Source: Pseudomonadales bacterium
Lineage (GTDB): Bacteria; Pseudomonadota; Gammaproteobacteria; Pseudomonadales; Azotimanducaceae
Length of the DNA: 38,189 nucleotides
Reading direction: 5' to 3'
NCBI GenBank assembly: GCA_023300545.1
Contig: JALZVT010000149.1
Coordinates: forward strand, 1-38,189
The position numbers were made by a program, and so were the translations under genes. The notes under the pieces are model-generated. The model was given only the letters and a program-made list of their open reading frames with translations, was not told the DNA's origin and ran no database searches. Each line of letters starts with the position of its first letter. Position 1 is the stretch's first letter. Of this stretch, positions 17,104 to 24,001 are shown piece by piece.

Positions 17104-17707
17104 CAAGAGGCGTGCACAACGCCATAGTCCAAGGCAGCGGTTTTCGCAGCTCCTGAACCTTAAACCGCGTTTCAAGCAGAGCAACAAAACTTGATGTGCC
17201 CCAGTGCTGAATATGACCTGGCGTGTTGCCTAAATCGCCCAAGTATTTACCACGCGCCATGTTCAGGGCACGCCAGATGGGTTCCCTTGGCACGCTTACC
17301 AGCACCTGAGGCGCACCCAGCCCCGAGAGTACGTCAAGGGCCGCCTGGGGGTCTTCAACGTGTTCGAGTACCTCACAACAAATCAGTAAATCAGCGCTGA
17401 TATCTGCAGGCTTCAAATCATAGAGACTCGCGCATTCGAATGGCGCCTCTTCAAACCCACGGGCAAGGGCATTCGCGTTCGCCTCTTGCACGGTATCAAC
17501 CTCGAGATCGCTGCCACGCACGGTCAAGCCCTTGCTTGCGAGTCGCAAACTCAACTCGCCCTCACCACAACCCACCTCGTAGCAGGTAGTAGCCTGACTG
17601 ATTGTCACAAGCTCTTCGAAAGCCCCCAAAAACCCATTCATCAAATAGCGCGCTACCGGGTTACTGGTGTTGTATTTATCGTAATGATTGCCGCCAATGT
17701 TATTCAT
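17096..17707 (-). CDS. Class I SAM-dependent methyltransferase
   Basis: 203 aa. Motif I is YEVGCGEG (43-50), followed by the acidic GSDLE at the end of strand 2 (adenosine ribose contact) and DLLICCEVLEHVEDPQAAL, the motif IV/post-IV of the Methyltransf_11/UbiE-like group. The N-terminal NHYDKYNTSNPVARYL is often seen in methyltransferases encoded beside glycosyltransferases. It overlaps the GT2 gene by 4 bp (ATGA at 17704-17707) and the downstream membrane gene by 8 bp, so all three are one translational unit. Likely substrate: a lipid-linked sugar or its polyprenyl carrier product (inference from context). Confidence 0.85.
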   Translation of the reverse strand: MNNIGGNHYDKYNTSNPVARYLMNGFLGAFEELVTISQATTCYEVGCGEGELSLRLASKGLTVRGSDLEVDTVQEANANALARGFEEAPFECASLYDLKPADISADLLICCEVLEHVEDPQAALDVLSGLGAPQVLVSVPREPIWRALNMARGKYLGDLGNTPGHIQHWGTSSFVALLETRFKVQELRKPLPWTMALCTPLDD

Positions 17708-18702
17708 AGCGCCTTCTGCCCCGCCTTAGCAGAGGCCAAACTGGCATTCTCTGTTTCAGCTCGCTCCAATTGATCCAGTAACAGACGCGCCCGCATGTCC
17801 TGCAACAGCCGACGATTTGCGGCAATCAAATCTCCAACAAACCCGCCAAGCAATGCAAGCCCGGCGCCTGCCAGCAACATGGCCATCACAATTACAGACT
17901 GTATGTGGCCCGCCCCTTCACCAAGCCAGGCGTAAAATAGGTAACGCAAGCCCAGTAGCAAACCGAGACTGCCAAGTACAACGGCGACAACACCAAACGC
18001 CCTTAGCGGTCGGTAAACCAAAAAAACTCTAACGATGGTCACAACCGAGCGGTAGATATAGGACGGTATAGATTTCACCAGCCGAGATTCCCGCATCGCC
18101 GGGTTGGTTCGAACAGGCACGCTACGCACTGGAATGTTGCTGCGACCGCCCTGAATGATGGTCTCTAACGTGTAGGTGTAGTTATTGAACACAAACAGAC
18201 GTACGGCTGCGTCGCGATGTATCGCCCGCATACCGCTGGGCGCGTCTTCAATATCGGTGTCGCTGACCATTCGTACCGTCCAACTGCCAAGTTTTTGCAG
18301 CAAGCGTTTGGTCTTTGAGAAGTCGGCGATATCGTTAATAGGACGCGCTCCGATCACCATCAGAGCCTCACCATCGATAATGGGCTTAACCAAAGCGGGT
18401 ATATCCCGGGCGTCGTATTGGTTGTCTGCGTCAGTGTTCACTACCACATTGGCACCGGCCTGCAACGCACTTTGAAGTCCCGTCATAAAGGCCGCCGCGA
18501 GACCTAGGTTGGTTACGTGGCGCGCAATATGGTCTACGCCATGAGCGCGGGCAACAGCACTGGTGTCATCGCTACTGCCATCATCAACAACAAGCCATTC
18601 CACACAGTCAAACCCCTCAACCTCTCTAGGCAGCGCAGCGAGCGCGGTGGGTAAGGAATCAGCCTCGTTGAAACAGGGTATCTGGATAATCAATTTGCGC
18701 AC
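17704..18702 (-). CDS. GT2 glycosyltransferase, polyprenyl-phosphate type, with C-terminal membrane helices
   Basis: 332 aa with a GTG start. The GT-A domain (about 1-225) has IPCFNEADSL, LVVDDGSSDDT (37-47) and the metal-binding DxD (NTDADNQ, 89-95), and LGLAAAFMTGL for the donor site. Two membrane helices follow at about 232-258 and 266-292, then a short amphipathic tail. This matches the dolichol-/undecaprenyl-phosphate glycosyltransferase group (DPM1/GtrB/ArnC-like), which makes polyprenyl-P-sugars on the inner membrane face. First gene of the three-gene unit with a methyltransferase and an LPG-synthase-TM-like protein. Inference: makes the lipid-linked donor that the membrane proteins of this module flip or use. 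Confidence 0.88.
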   Translation of the reverse strand: MRKLIIQIPCFNEADSLPTALAALPREVEGFDCVEWLVVDDGSSDDTSAVARAHGVDHIARHVTNLGLAAAFMTGLQSALQAGANVVVNTDADNQYDARDIPALVKPIIDGEALMVIGARPINDIADFSKTKRLLQKLGSWTVRMVSDTDIEDAPSGMRAIHRDAAVRLFVFNNYTYTLETIIQGGRSNIPVRSVPVRTNPAMRESRLVKSIPSYIYRSVVTIVRVFLVYRPLRAFGVVAVVLGSLGLLLGLRYLFYAWLGEGAGHIQSVIVMAMLLAGAGLALLGGFVGDLIAANRRLLQDMRARLLLDQLERAETENASLASAKAGQKAL

Positions 18703-18795
18703 GAAAGCACCATGGGCAGGAATGGGTTAGCTGAATTAGCAGATGGTAGCGGGTTTTTGCGTGAATTAAACGTTCAACGCTTGCTCGCAGCCGCG

Positions 18796-19341
18796 TTAAC
18801 GCTTTGGCCAAATGCTGTTTGTAGCAGCCTCATCGCTCACAGGGCTAGGCAGGTTTTCGGGTTTCTCCGGTGCGTCGTTCGCCGGGCCACGATGCCGTAA
18901 TTGCAATGCTGCCAGAAAGTTCCTCAGCACCTGATCTTTACACTCGCGATAATGCTTGTGATCGGGTCGGCGAAAAAAGGCTGACAGTTCATGTTTGCTT
19001 ATAGCCCGGCCTTCAGCGACTAACATCTGCAGAATTTCGTCCGCCTGCAGGTTAAACGCAATCTTCAACTTGCGAAACACCAGATTATTGTTGAGCCTGC
19101 TCTCCGGAGGCGCCTGAGGCCCATCCTGTTTGCCGCGGCGTTCGTTGATTAGACCGTTAAGAAAAGTCGCGAACATCGAATCAGTGCATTCCTCAAAGGC
19201 CTCGTCATCGTCCTTCTTCAGCCAAGCCGAAACCTGCTCGCGCGTGACCACCTGTTCGGCCTGGGCAAACACGGCGATCATCCTCTTGTCATTCAAATCA
19301 AGGATGTAGCGCAAACGGCGCAGGCTGTCATTGGTTTTCAC
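18796..19341 (-). CDS. DUF1456 family (YehS-like) protein
   Basis: 181 aa with a GTG start; GGGGTGA lies about 8 nt upstream. Two copies of a helical repeat are visible: residues 1-70 (NDSLRRLRYILDLND ... WLKKDDDEAFEECTD ... FLNGLINERRG) and about 82-150 (LNNNLVFRKLKIAFNLQ ... FFRRPDHKHYRECKDQVLRNFL). This is the tandem DUF1456 architecture of E. coli YehS. The C-terminal 30 residues are a low-complexity extension. Family function is unknown. The gene begins 3 bp after the S4-domain gene and is almost surely co-transcribed with it. Confidence 0.88.
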   Translation of the reverse strand: MKTNDSLRRLRYILDLNDKRMIAVFAQAEQVVTREQVSAWLKKDDDEAFEECTDSMFATFLNGLINERRGKQDGPQAPPESRLNNNLVFRKLKIAFNLQADEILQMLVAEGRAISKHELSAFFRRPDHKHYRECKDQVLRNFLAALQLRHRGPANDAPEKPENLPSPVSDEAATNSIWPKR

Positions 19342-19344
19342 TGG

Positions 19345-19668
19345 TTATTCACCCCACACTTTCCTGGTTGGCCGAGCCGCAGGTGCTGATTCTGAGTCAC
19401 CGGGTGCCGCCAGTCGTATAACTACGCGCTCGCCATTGAACTCAATAATATCGCCAGACATGATCTTCTTGCGCTTTTGGGTCTCGATTTCACCGTTGAG
19501 GCGAACCGCACCGTCTGCAATGACGGTTTTCGCTTGTCCACCACTATTCACCATGGACTCGAACTTCAGTATCTTATAGAGCTCAGTTGGCTCATGCGAA
19601 ATTACAACGTCTCGCGCGTACTGAGAAGCCTTGTCTGATTTGGAGGACTCGGGCTTGTTACCGCTCAT
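19345..19668 (-). CDS. Small S4-domain RNA-binding protein (YbcJ-like)
   Basis: 107 aa. An S4 RNA-binding fold covers about residues 28-87: LYKILKFESMVNSGGQAKTV, then GAVRLNGEIETQKRKKI and SGDIIEFNGE, which is the YbcJ/RlbA arrangement. N- and C-terminal flanks are Ser/Lys- and Pro/Arg-rich. AGGAAA lies about 10 nt before the ATG. Likely binds structured RNA (rRNA or tRNA); the exact target is not established. It is immediately upstream of the DUF1456 gene. Confidence 0.85.
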   Translation of the reverse strand: MSGNKPESSKSDKASQYARDVVISHEPTELYKILKFESMVNSGGQAKTVIADGAVRLNGEIETQKRKKIMSGDIIEFNGERVVIRLAAPGDSESAPAARPTRKVWGE

Positions 19669-19747
19669 TATGCTGGTTTCCTGAGGGAAAAAGGTGCTAA
19701 GCCGACAAGCCTAACCTGTTTAGGTCACTCGTAGCACGTTCTACCTT

Positions 19748-19861
19748 TTAGGCGACCCGGCGATTGCACTTCACACAATCTCGGCCATCTTGCTTCGCGT
19801 CATACATCAGGCGGTCAACGTCATCGGCAGTAGCCACAAAACCATAGCCGAACATCTTCAT
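19748..19861 (-). pseudogene. Remnant of a GGDEF (diguanylate cyclase) C-terminus
   Basis: Minus-strand frame of 37 codons ending in TAA. Its middle, DDVDRLMYDAKQDGRDCVKC, matches the end of GGDEF domains, where the consensus is ADxxLYxAKxxGRNxV. No GGEEF signature, I-site or nucleotide-binding region lies upstream: an in-frame TAG precedes the fragment at 19865-19867 and the MFS gene begins shortly after. This is therefore a truncated relic rather than a functional enzyme. The match is by eye over about 20 residues, hence the modest confidence. Confidence 0.45.
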
Positions 19862-19895
19862 AGCCTAATTTGGGTTGGCGACTCACTTGCGGACA

Positions 19896-21095
19896 CTAAA
19901 GCTCAACCACCTCGCTATTCTCTTCTCTTGGCAACCGTCGCGCAGCGACGAGACCTAAGACACCAACAGCCGACGACAGTACAAACACCCAGGTGAATGA
20001 CCCTGATAGATCCGCAATCAACCCACCCACCTGGGGCGAGATAGTTTGCGCGACACCAAACGCCAATGTGATTGCCGAGTACGCCGGCCCATAATCATTA
20101 CCATCGATGTTTTCAACAACATACAGAGTGACCAGCCCAGGGAGGGAGGTAAAGAGCAACCCTAGACCCGCAACAGCAATCAGCGTGGGCAGGGTCCAGC
20201 CACCCAAAACTACCAGAGTCAATACGCTCCACAGCGCAAACACAGCCGAAATCGTCTGTCGCGACCCGATCCGCCGGGTAACCCAGATAGACAGCGGGCC
20301 ACCAAAGACCATCGCAACCCCAAGTAACGTAAAGGCGTACGCTGCACTGCTCGCGCTCCAGCCGCTGTCGTCTTCCAACCGGGTGGTCAGAAAACCGATG
20401 ATCAGCAGATACATGAATCCAAACGCGGAATAGGCCAGCGTCAACGGCAGCCATCCACGCATTCGACGCAGCGCACCAAAGCCGCCAAACCCACCTCTAC
20501 TAGATCGTTGCCCCTGTCGGTGCCGAACAATCGCCAACAGACCGACAAGCGCAACACACGCAATAACTGCATCTACCCCAAACACAAAAGACCAGCCAGC
20601 ATCGCCATAGTTGGTGCGTGCGTAGGCACTGATAAAACCTGTGAACACGATACCCAGGCCGATGCCTGAACCCATGAGGCCAACCGCCATGGACCGATGC
20701 TCGGGCGGCATCGCATCGGCGGCGATGATAGGAGCAGGAATCCACACTGCCGCACCACCAACGCCGGTCAGCAACAGCGCCACTGTCAAAATGCCAGGAG
20801 TCTCTGCATTGGCCGCCAACACCAACCCAGCCGCAGTCAGCGCCAACCCTGCACGCAACAGCTCGAGCAGGCGAACTCGGCTAGCCGCCCAGGCAACCAG
20901 AAGGGTGCCCAGAAGATACCCGCCCACATTCACCGCGCTGATGGTGCCAGCAACCGTATTCGATATACCAAGGTCATCGCGTATGGCAGGCAGCAATACC
21001 CCATAGGTGAACCGGCCAAAAGCTTGCGCCACAGCCACACCCACCGCGATCAACGCAAGCGCACTCCAGGCGCGCAAAGGTTGCGCGCTCACCAT
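19896..21095 (-). CDS. Major facilitator superfamily transporter (YbfB/MFS_1-like)
   Basis: 399 aa with 12 predicted membrane helices in two groups of six. The first helix has ALIAVGVAVAQAFGRFTYGVLLPAI, as in YbfB-type carriers, and a cytoplasmic basic loop (RHRQGQRSSRGG) separates the halves. GFMYLLIIGFL begins the second half, and ARRLPREE ends the protein. Substrate cannot be deduced. It begins 24 bp after the carotenoid oxygenase stop on the same strand, so the two probably form an operon and the carrier may move the oxygenase's substrate or product (inference). Confidence 0.88.
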   Translation of the reverse strand: MVSAQPLRAWSALALIAVGVAVAQAFGRFTYGVLLPAIRDDLGISNTVAGTISAVNVGGYLLGTLLVAWAASRVRLLELLRAGLALTAAGLVLAANAETPGILTVALLLTGVGGAAVWIPAPIIAADAMPPEHRSMAVGLMGSGIGLGIVFTGFISAYARTNYGDAGWSFVFGVDAVIACVALVGLLAIVRHRQGQRSSRGGFGGFGALRRMRGWLPLTLAYSAFGFMYLLIIGFLTTRLEDDSGWSASSAAYAFTLLGVAMVFGGPLSIWVTRRIGSRQTISAVFALWSVLTLVVLGGWTLPTLIAVAGLGLLFTSLPGLVTLYVVENIDGNDYGPAYSAITLAFGVAQTISPQVGGLIADLSGSFTWVFVLSSAVGVLGLVAARRLPREENSEVVEL

Positions 21096-21118
21096 CTACT
21101 GAGATTCACTGACTGGGG

Positions 21119-22513
21119 CTAGTCAGCAACCCAGGCGGCATGAAAACCATGCGGTACTCGCTGGGGAATTTTAATACGGGCAACGGGCTCATCTTCAAAT
21201 CGCTGCGCATCAATAATCTGGCATTCGCTGCTACCGTCTTCTGCGTTGTAAACAAAGCACACAACGTAACCGTCGTCTTCAGCGGTTGCCCCCTTACGAG
21301 GTACAAACACAGCCTCACCCGACTCCCGATGCTCGCCAAACTGATGCACCTGAATATCGCCCGTGGTGTTGTCGTACTTTATCTCGCCTTCGAAAGTAGG
21401 CATCGGTTCAACCCGGAAGCGAGCTGCATAGATGTAGCGGTTTTTGTAACCCACTAGCTCGTCATTGATACGCGGGAAGTCGCAGAAGTACTCGCGATCC
21501 ATTGCTTTGCTACTGACTGCACCGGTTTTCATGTTGAAGCGCCACTCATGTAACTGACCTAGAGTTTCGCGCACATCGACACCATCAACCGACTCAATGC
21601 CGCCTCGATTTGAGCGACACGCCTGAAAGACCACCTCGTCACCTTCTTCCCAGGAATTAGCAACGTGAAACAGGAAGCTCTCTTCAATATCAAACCAGCG
21701 AATTGACGAGTCATCCCCACTTCGAGGCACAATGCCAATTCGACAACCGTTGCTCGAGTCCCAATCAACCAGACCGCCACCGGCCATCATCTTCTCAAAG
21801 TCGAAGACCAGCGGTAGATCAGGAAACACCGTGTAGTTCTCTGTTATTGCACAGTCGTGCATCATGATCGGCTTGGGAATAGTGAGCTCGGTGGTATGTA
21901 TTGCTCGCCCGCTCTTATCTACAACAGAGTAAGTGAGAAACGGGGGCGTTATGCCGTAGCCAAACGTCATCATCTCGCCTGACTGCGCATCCACCTTAGG
22001 GTGCGCAGTGAACGCATGCGACAGTGTACCGTTAAAGTCGTGCTCACCCTCGGTCTCAAGCTCTGGTAATGAAATTCGATAGGGTGTTCCGCCCTCCATC
22101 ATGGCAAACAGCTGATCGTTGTGAAAAACCATCGCCGTGTTACCCGAGTTTTTAGTGCCTGGCATTTCACCTTTGGCGAGATAGTCGCCAAACATATTTA
22201 TGCCAGGATAAATCCACTCTCCTTTAGCGCGCTCTTCGACCAAGGCGGGCGATTGGATAAATCGATTCCGGTAGGTAGCGCCACCATTAGTGATGTGCAC
22301 ACCATGGATCATGCCGTCACCGTCGAAAATATGGTACCGATCGGTGTCAGGAACGTAATAGGGGTTTGGCCCGACGCGCAGAAAGTTACCACTGATATCG
22401 TCAGGGATCTCACCGATCACTTCCATATCAGTCACTGTAACCTCGTCGTAGACCGGCGCGTTGTTGCCGGTAAGATGCGGGTTGTCTGTTTCCAACAGTG
22501 TTGCTTCGGCCAT
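21119..22513 (-). CDS. Carotenoid oxygenase family dioxygenase
   Basis: 464 aa, typical for this seven-bladed propeller family. The four iron-binding histidines can be placed: H171 (FTAHPKVD), H219 (MMHDCAIT), H283 (FLFHVANSWEEGDEV) and H458 (VPHGFHAAW). Other hallmarks are SGNFLRVGPNPYYVPD and YHIFDGDGMIHG near the N-terminus. Members cleave C=C bonds of carotenoids, apocarotenoids or stilbenes with one Fe(II) and O2; the substrate here is unknown. GGGGAGAG lies just before the ATG. The MFS gene follows in the same direction, and no carotenoid biosynthesis genes are in the window. Confidence 0.93.
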   Translation of the reverse strand: MAEATLLETDNPHLTGNNAPVYDEVTVTDMEVIGEIPDDISGNFLRVGPNPYYVPDTDRYHIFDGDGMIHGVHITNGGATYRNRFIQSPALVEERAKGEWIYPGINMFGDYLAKGEMPGTKNSGNTAMVFHNDQLFAMMEGGTPYRISLPELETEGEHDFNGTLSHAFTAHPKVDAQSGEMMTFGYGITPPFLTYSVVDKSGRAIHTTELTIPKPIMMHDCAITENYTVFPDLPLVFDFEKMMAGGGLVDWDSSNGCRIGIVPRSGDDSSIRWFDIEESFLFHVANSWEEGDEVVFQACRSNRGGIESVDGVDVRETLGQLHEWRFNMKTGAVSSKAMDREYFCDFPRINDELVGYKNRYIYAARFRVEPMPTFEGEIKYDNTTGDIQVHQFGEHRESGEAVFVPRKGATAEDDGYVVCFVYNAEDGSSECQIIDAQRFEDEPVARIKIPQRVPHGFHAAWVAD

Positions 22514-22630
22514 TTCTCTCTCCCCAGAGTTACAAGTCGTCCGAGAATAACACAGGGTTCAGGCGCGACTTCAAGCTCAACTGGGGCCTTGCAGAGGGAG
22601 AAAACTAGGCATACAAAGGCCAACAGCCCT

Positions 22631-22673
22631 TCTTCCTGTGGCTACGCAGTCGCGAACTGGAGTTACAGGAAGA
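22631..22673. repeat. 9-bp inverted repeat with 25-bp loop
   Basis: TCTTCCTGT (22631-22639) and ACAGGAAGA (22665-22673) are perfect complements. They lie in the 235-bp intergenic region between the carotenoid oxygenase start and the stop of the small lysine-rich ORF (both on the minus strand). A possible regulatory hairpin or weak terminator for the small ORF. Confidence 0.3.
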
Positions 22674-22698
22674 CTAAAAGCCGTTGAGGTTGCGCTCT

Positions 22699-22734
22699 AT
22701 GCGACTAAATATGCGACTAAATATGCGACTAAAA
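22699..22734 (+). repeat. Three tandem copies of a 12-bp unit
   Basis: The unit ATGCGACTAAAT occurs at 22699-22710 and 22711-22722, with a third copy at 22723-22734 that differs only at one position (final T to A). It lies 15 bp downstream of the 44-aa ORF (minus strand). The word GACTAAAAG also appears at 22672-22680, just outside. Likely replication slippage or an iterated binding site. Confidence 0.8.
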
Positions 22735-22748
22735 GCGGCCGCTTGTGA

Positions 22749-22883
22749 TCACTTTGCAGCTGGGAATGCATCGGATGATTTTGATCCGCTGCGCTTTGCT
22801 CGTTTCAATGCGCGCTTTTCCTTCAGCGTACTCTGCGCTTTCGTTTTCTCACCTGAGCTTCTCTTGTCTTGACCTTTTGCCAT
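22749..22883 (-). CDS. Small lysine-rich basic protein, 44 aa
   Basis: A short frame of 44 codons, ATG 22883 to TGA, with AAAGGA 8 nt before the start. The product starts MAKGQDKRSSG and continues with KTKAQSTLKEKRALKRAK before a Ser-rich tail ending PAAK. About a third of residues are Lys or Arg, with no hydrophobic core, so it is probably an intrinsically disordered or helical nucleic-acid- or ribosome-associated protein. I recall similar MAKGQ...KEKRA-type hypothetical proteins in bacteria but cannot name the family. It is isolated, with about 130 bp of spacer upstream. The strong ribosome site and non-random composition support it as real. Confidence 0.65.
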   Translation of the reverse strand: MAKGQDKRSSGEKTKAQSTLKEKRALKRAKRSGSKSSDAFPAAK

Positions 22884-23012
22884 TAGAATATTCCTTTATT
22901 GATCTTTGAAAGAAGCACCGTTTCCTTAAGTGGGATTGCCGTGCAAACCAACCCTTGCCCCATACAGTACAGCAAAGGGCCTTTCGAACGTATCCGCTGG
23001 GTGTAGCACCGC

Positions 23013-23714
23013 TCAGCCCGGCACAGTAACCATTTTAATCTTCTGCCTTTCCGCTAAGGCACTGGCTGGCAGTGTCGGTTCATCCGCTTTTTTCATATAA
23101 GCGTTCTGATCGTGCCACATGCCGCCATGTGGCAAATATTGGCCAAATTCCCCTAGGCTTTTGCTGATGGTGCGCGTGTAAAACACGGGCAGTTCTGAAC
23201 TCTCTTGATTCAGCTAAGGTAACAATGTCGGGGCGCTATCTATCATCGCTCGCAGACTTTTATGGTACTGCAATCGAAAATAGCCCTCGGACGAACCGGC
23301 CCGCACTAGATTCATGAACTTCGATAACACGCCTCGCGTCGCACGAAACCGGCGATACAGTGCACGCGGAGCAAATGAAAACTCCATCAAGACCTATTTT
23401 GCGGAACCGCCTCTCCCAACCGCTTCGAATTCTTCGCAGACAACAGTGACCGACTGCTCTCCGCCACAAAAAACAACTTCCCCCTTGGGTGAGCCCTCTT
23501 CTATCAGCGACAGGTAGTCGTCGATGCGGACGCCAAAATTGGAGCCGTGCCCCTGGGCACGACACATCTGACTCAATGCATAAGCTATGTGTGCTGATCG
23601 GGTAAACGCACTAACGAATAACACATCGAGATCGGCAGGCAGCTCTTTCGAGAGATCTTCGACACCGGTGTAGCACACGAAGTGCACCTCATGCCCAGCC
23701 TCTTCTTTTGGTTT
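23013..23714 (-). pseudogene. Decayed cobalamin-binding-domain gene, one frame with two in-frame TAG codons
   Basis: A single minus-strand frame of about 233 codons, interrupted by TAG at 23394-23396 and 23214-23216 and ending at TGA 23013-23015. Part 1 (23714-23397) has GHEVHFVCYTGVEDL, then DLDVLFVSAFTRSAHIAYAL, the pattern of the B12-binding domain that precedes radical SAM domains. Part 2 has FAPRALYRRFRATRGVLSKF and YFRLQYHKSLRAMIDSAP. Part 3 has LPVFYTRTISKSLGEFGQYL and HGGMWHDQNAYMKK. All three look protein-coding in the same frame. The CxxxCxxC radical SAM core is absent, so an internal deletion is likely, and the N-terminus is cut by TGA 23715-23717. It is most simply a pseudogene; the family of parts 2 and 3 is not recognised. 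Confidence 0.55.
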
Positions 23715-23717
23715 TCA

Positions 23718-24001
23718 GATGATTCCCCGGGGCGCCAGCAGAAGCAGATGGCGTCTGATAAATGCCTCCAAGACAGAACGCTAGTCCCACAGTATTCCCT
23801 CGTCGGGCTACCTGTAACAAACATCGTAAACAAATCAGCCCAAACTGTTGCAAAGAGCCCCACCGTCAAGACGTGCGCTACTGGCCTATTGCCGTTTGAC
23901 AAAGTTCATAGCGGGAACCGGCGAATTTATGCACAATTATTAGTCCGATCAACTAAAGCTCTTGCTCAAACCGCAAGGGCTTCGCCGCAGCACGGGCCCC
24001 T
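23718..24001. other. Intergenic region upstream of pyruvate phosphate dikinase
   Basis: I find no gene here. Minus-strand frames overlapping the stretch have no recognisable domain, though degraded upstream parts of the B12-type pseudogene could lie here. A TTGACA occurs at 23896-23901 on the + strand, but no fitting -10 hexamer lies 16-18 bp after it. Confidence 0.4.

Noticed and set aside
22121-22687. 188-codon + strand frame opposite the carotenoid oxygenase start
   Set aside because: Low-similarity composition typical of an antisense frame; the oxygenase on the other strand has all four iron ligands.
23214-23396. Pyrrolysine or other TAG recoding in the interrupted frame
   Set aside because: No Pyl genes are in the window, no typical Pyl enzyme matches, and the missing radical SAM core makes decay the simpler reading.
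23896-23901. TTGACA as the -35 of a ppdK promoter
   Set aside because: No acceptable -10 hexamer at 16-18 bp; likely a chance match.
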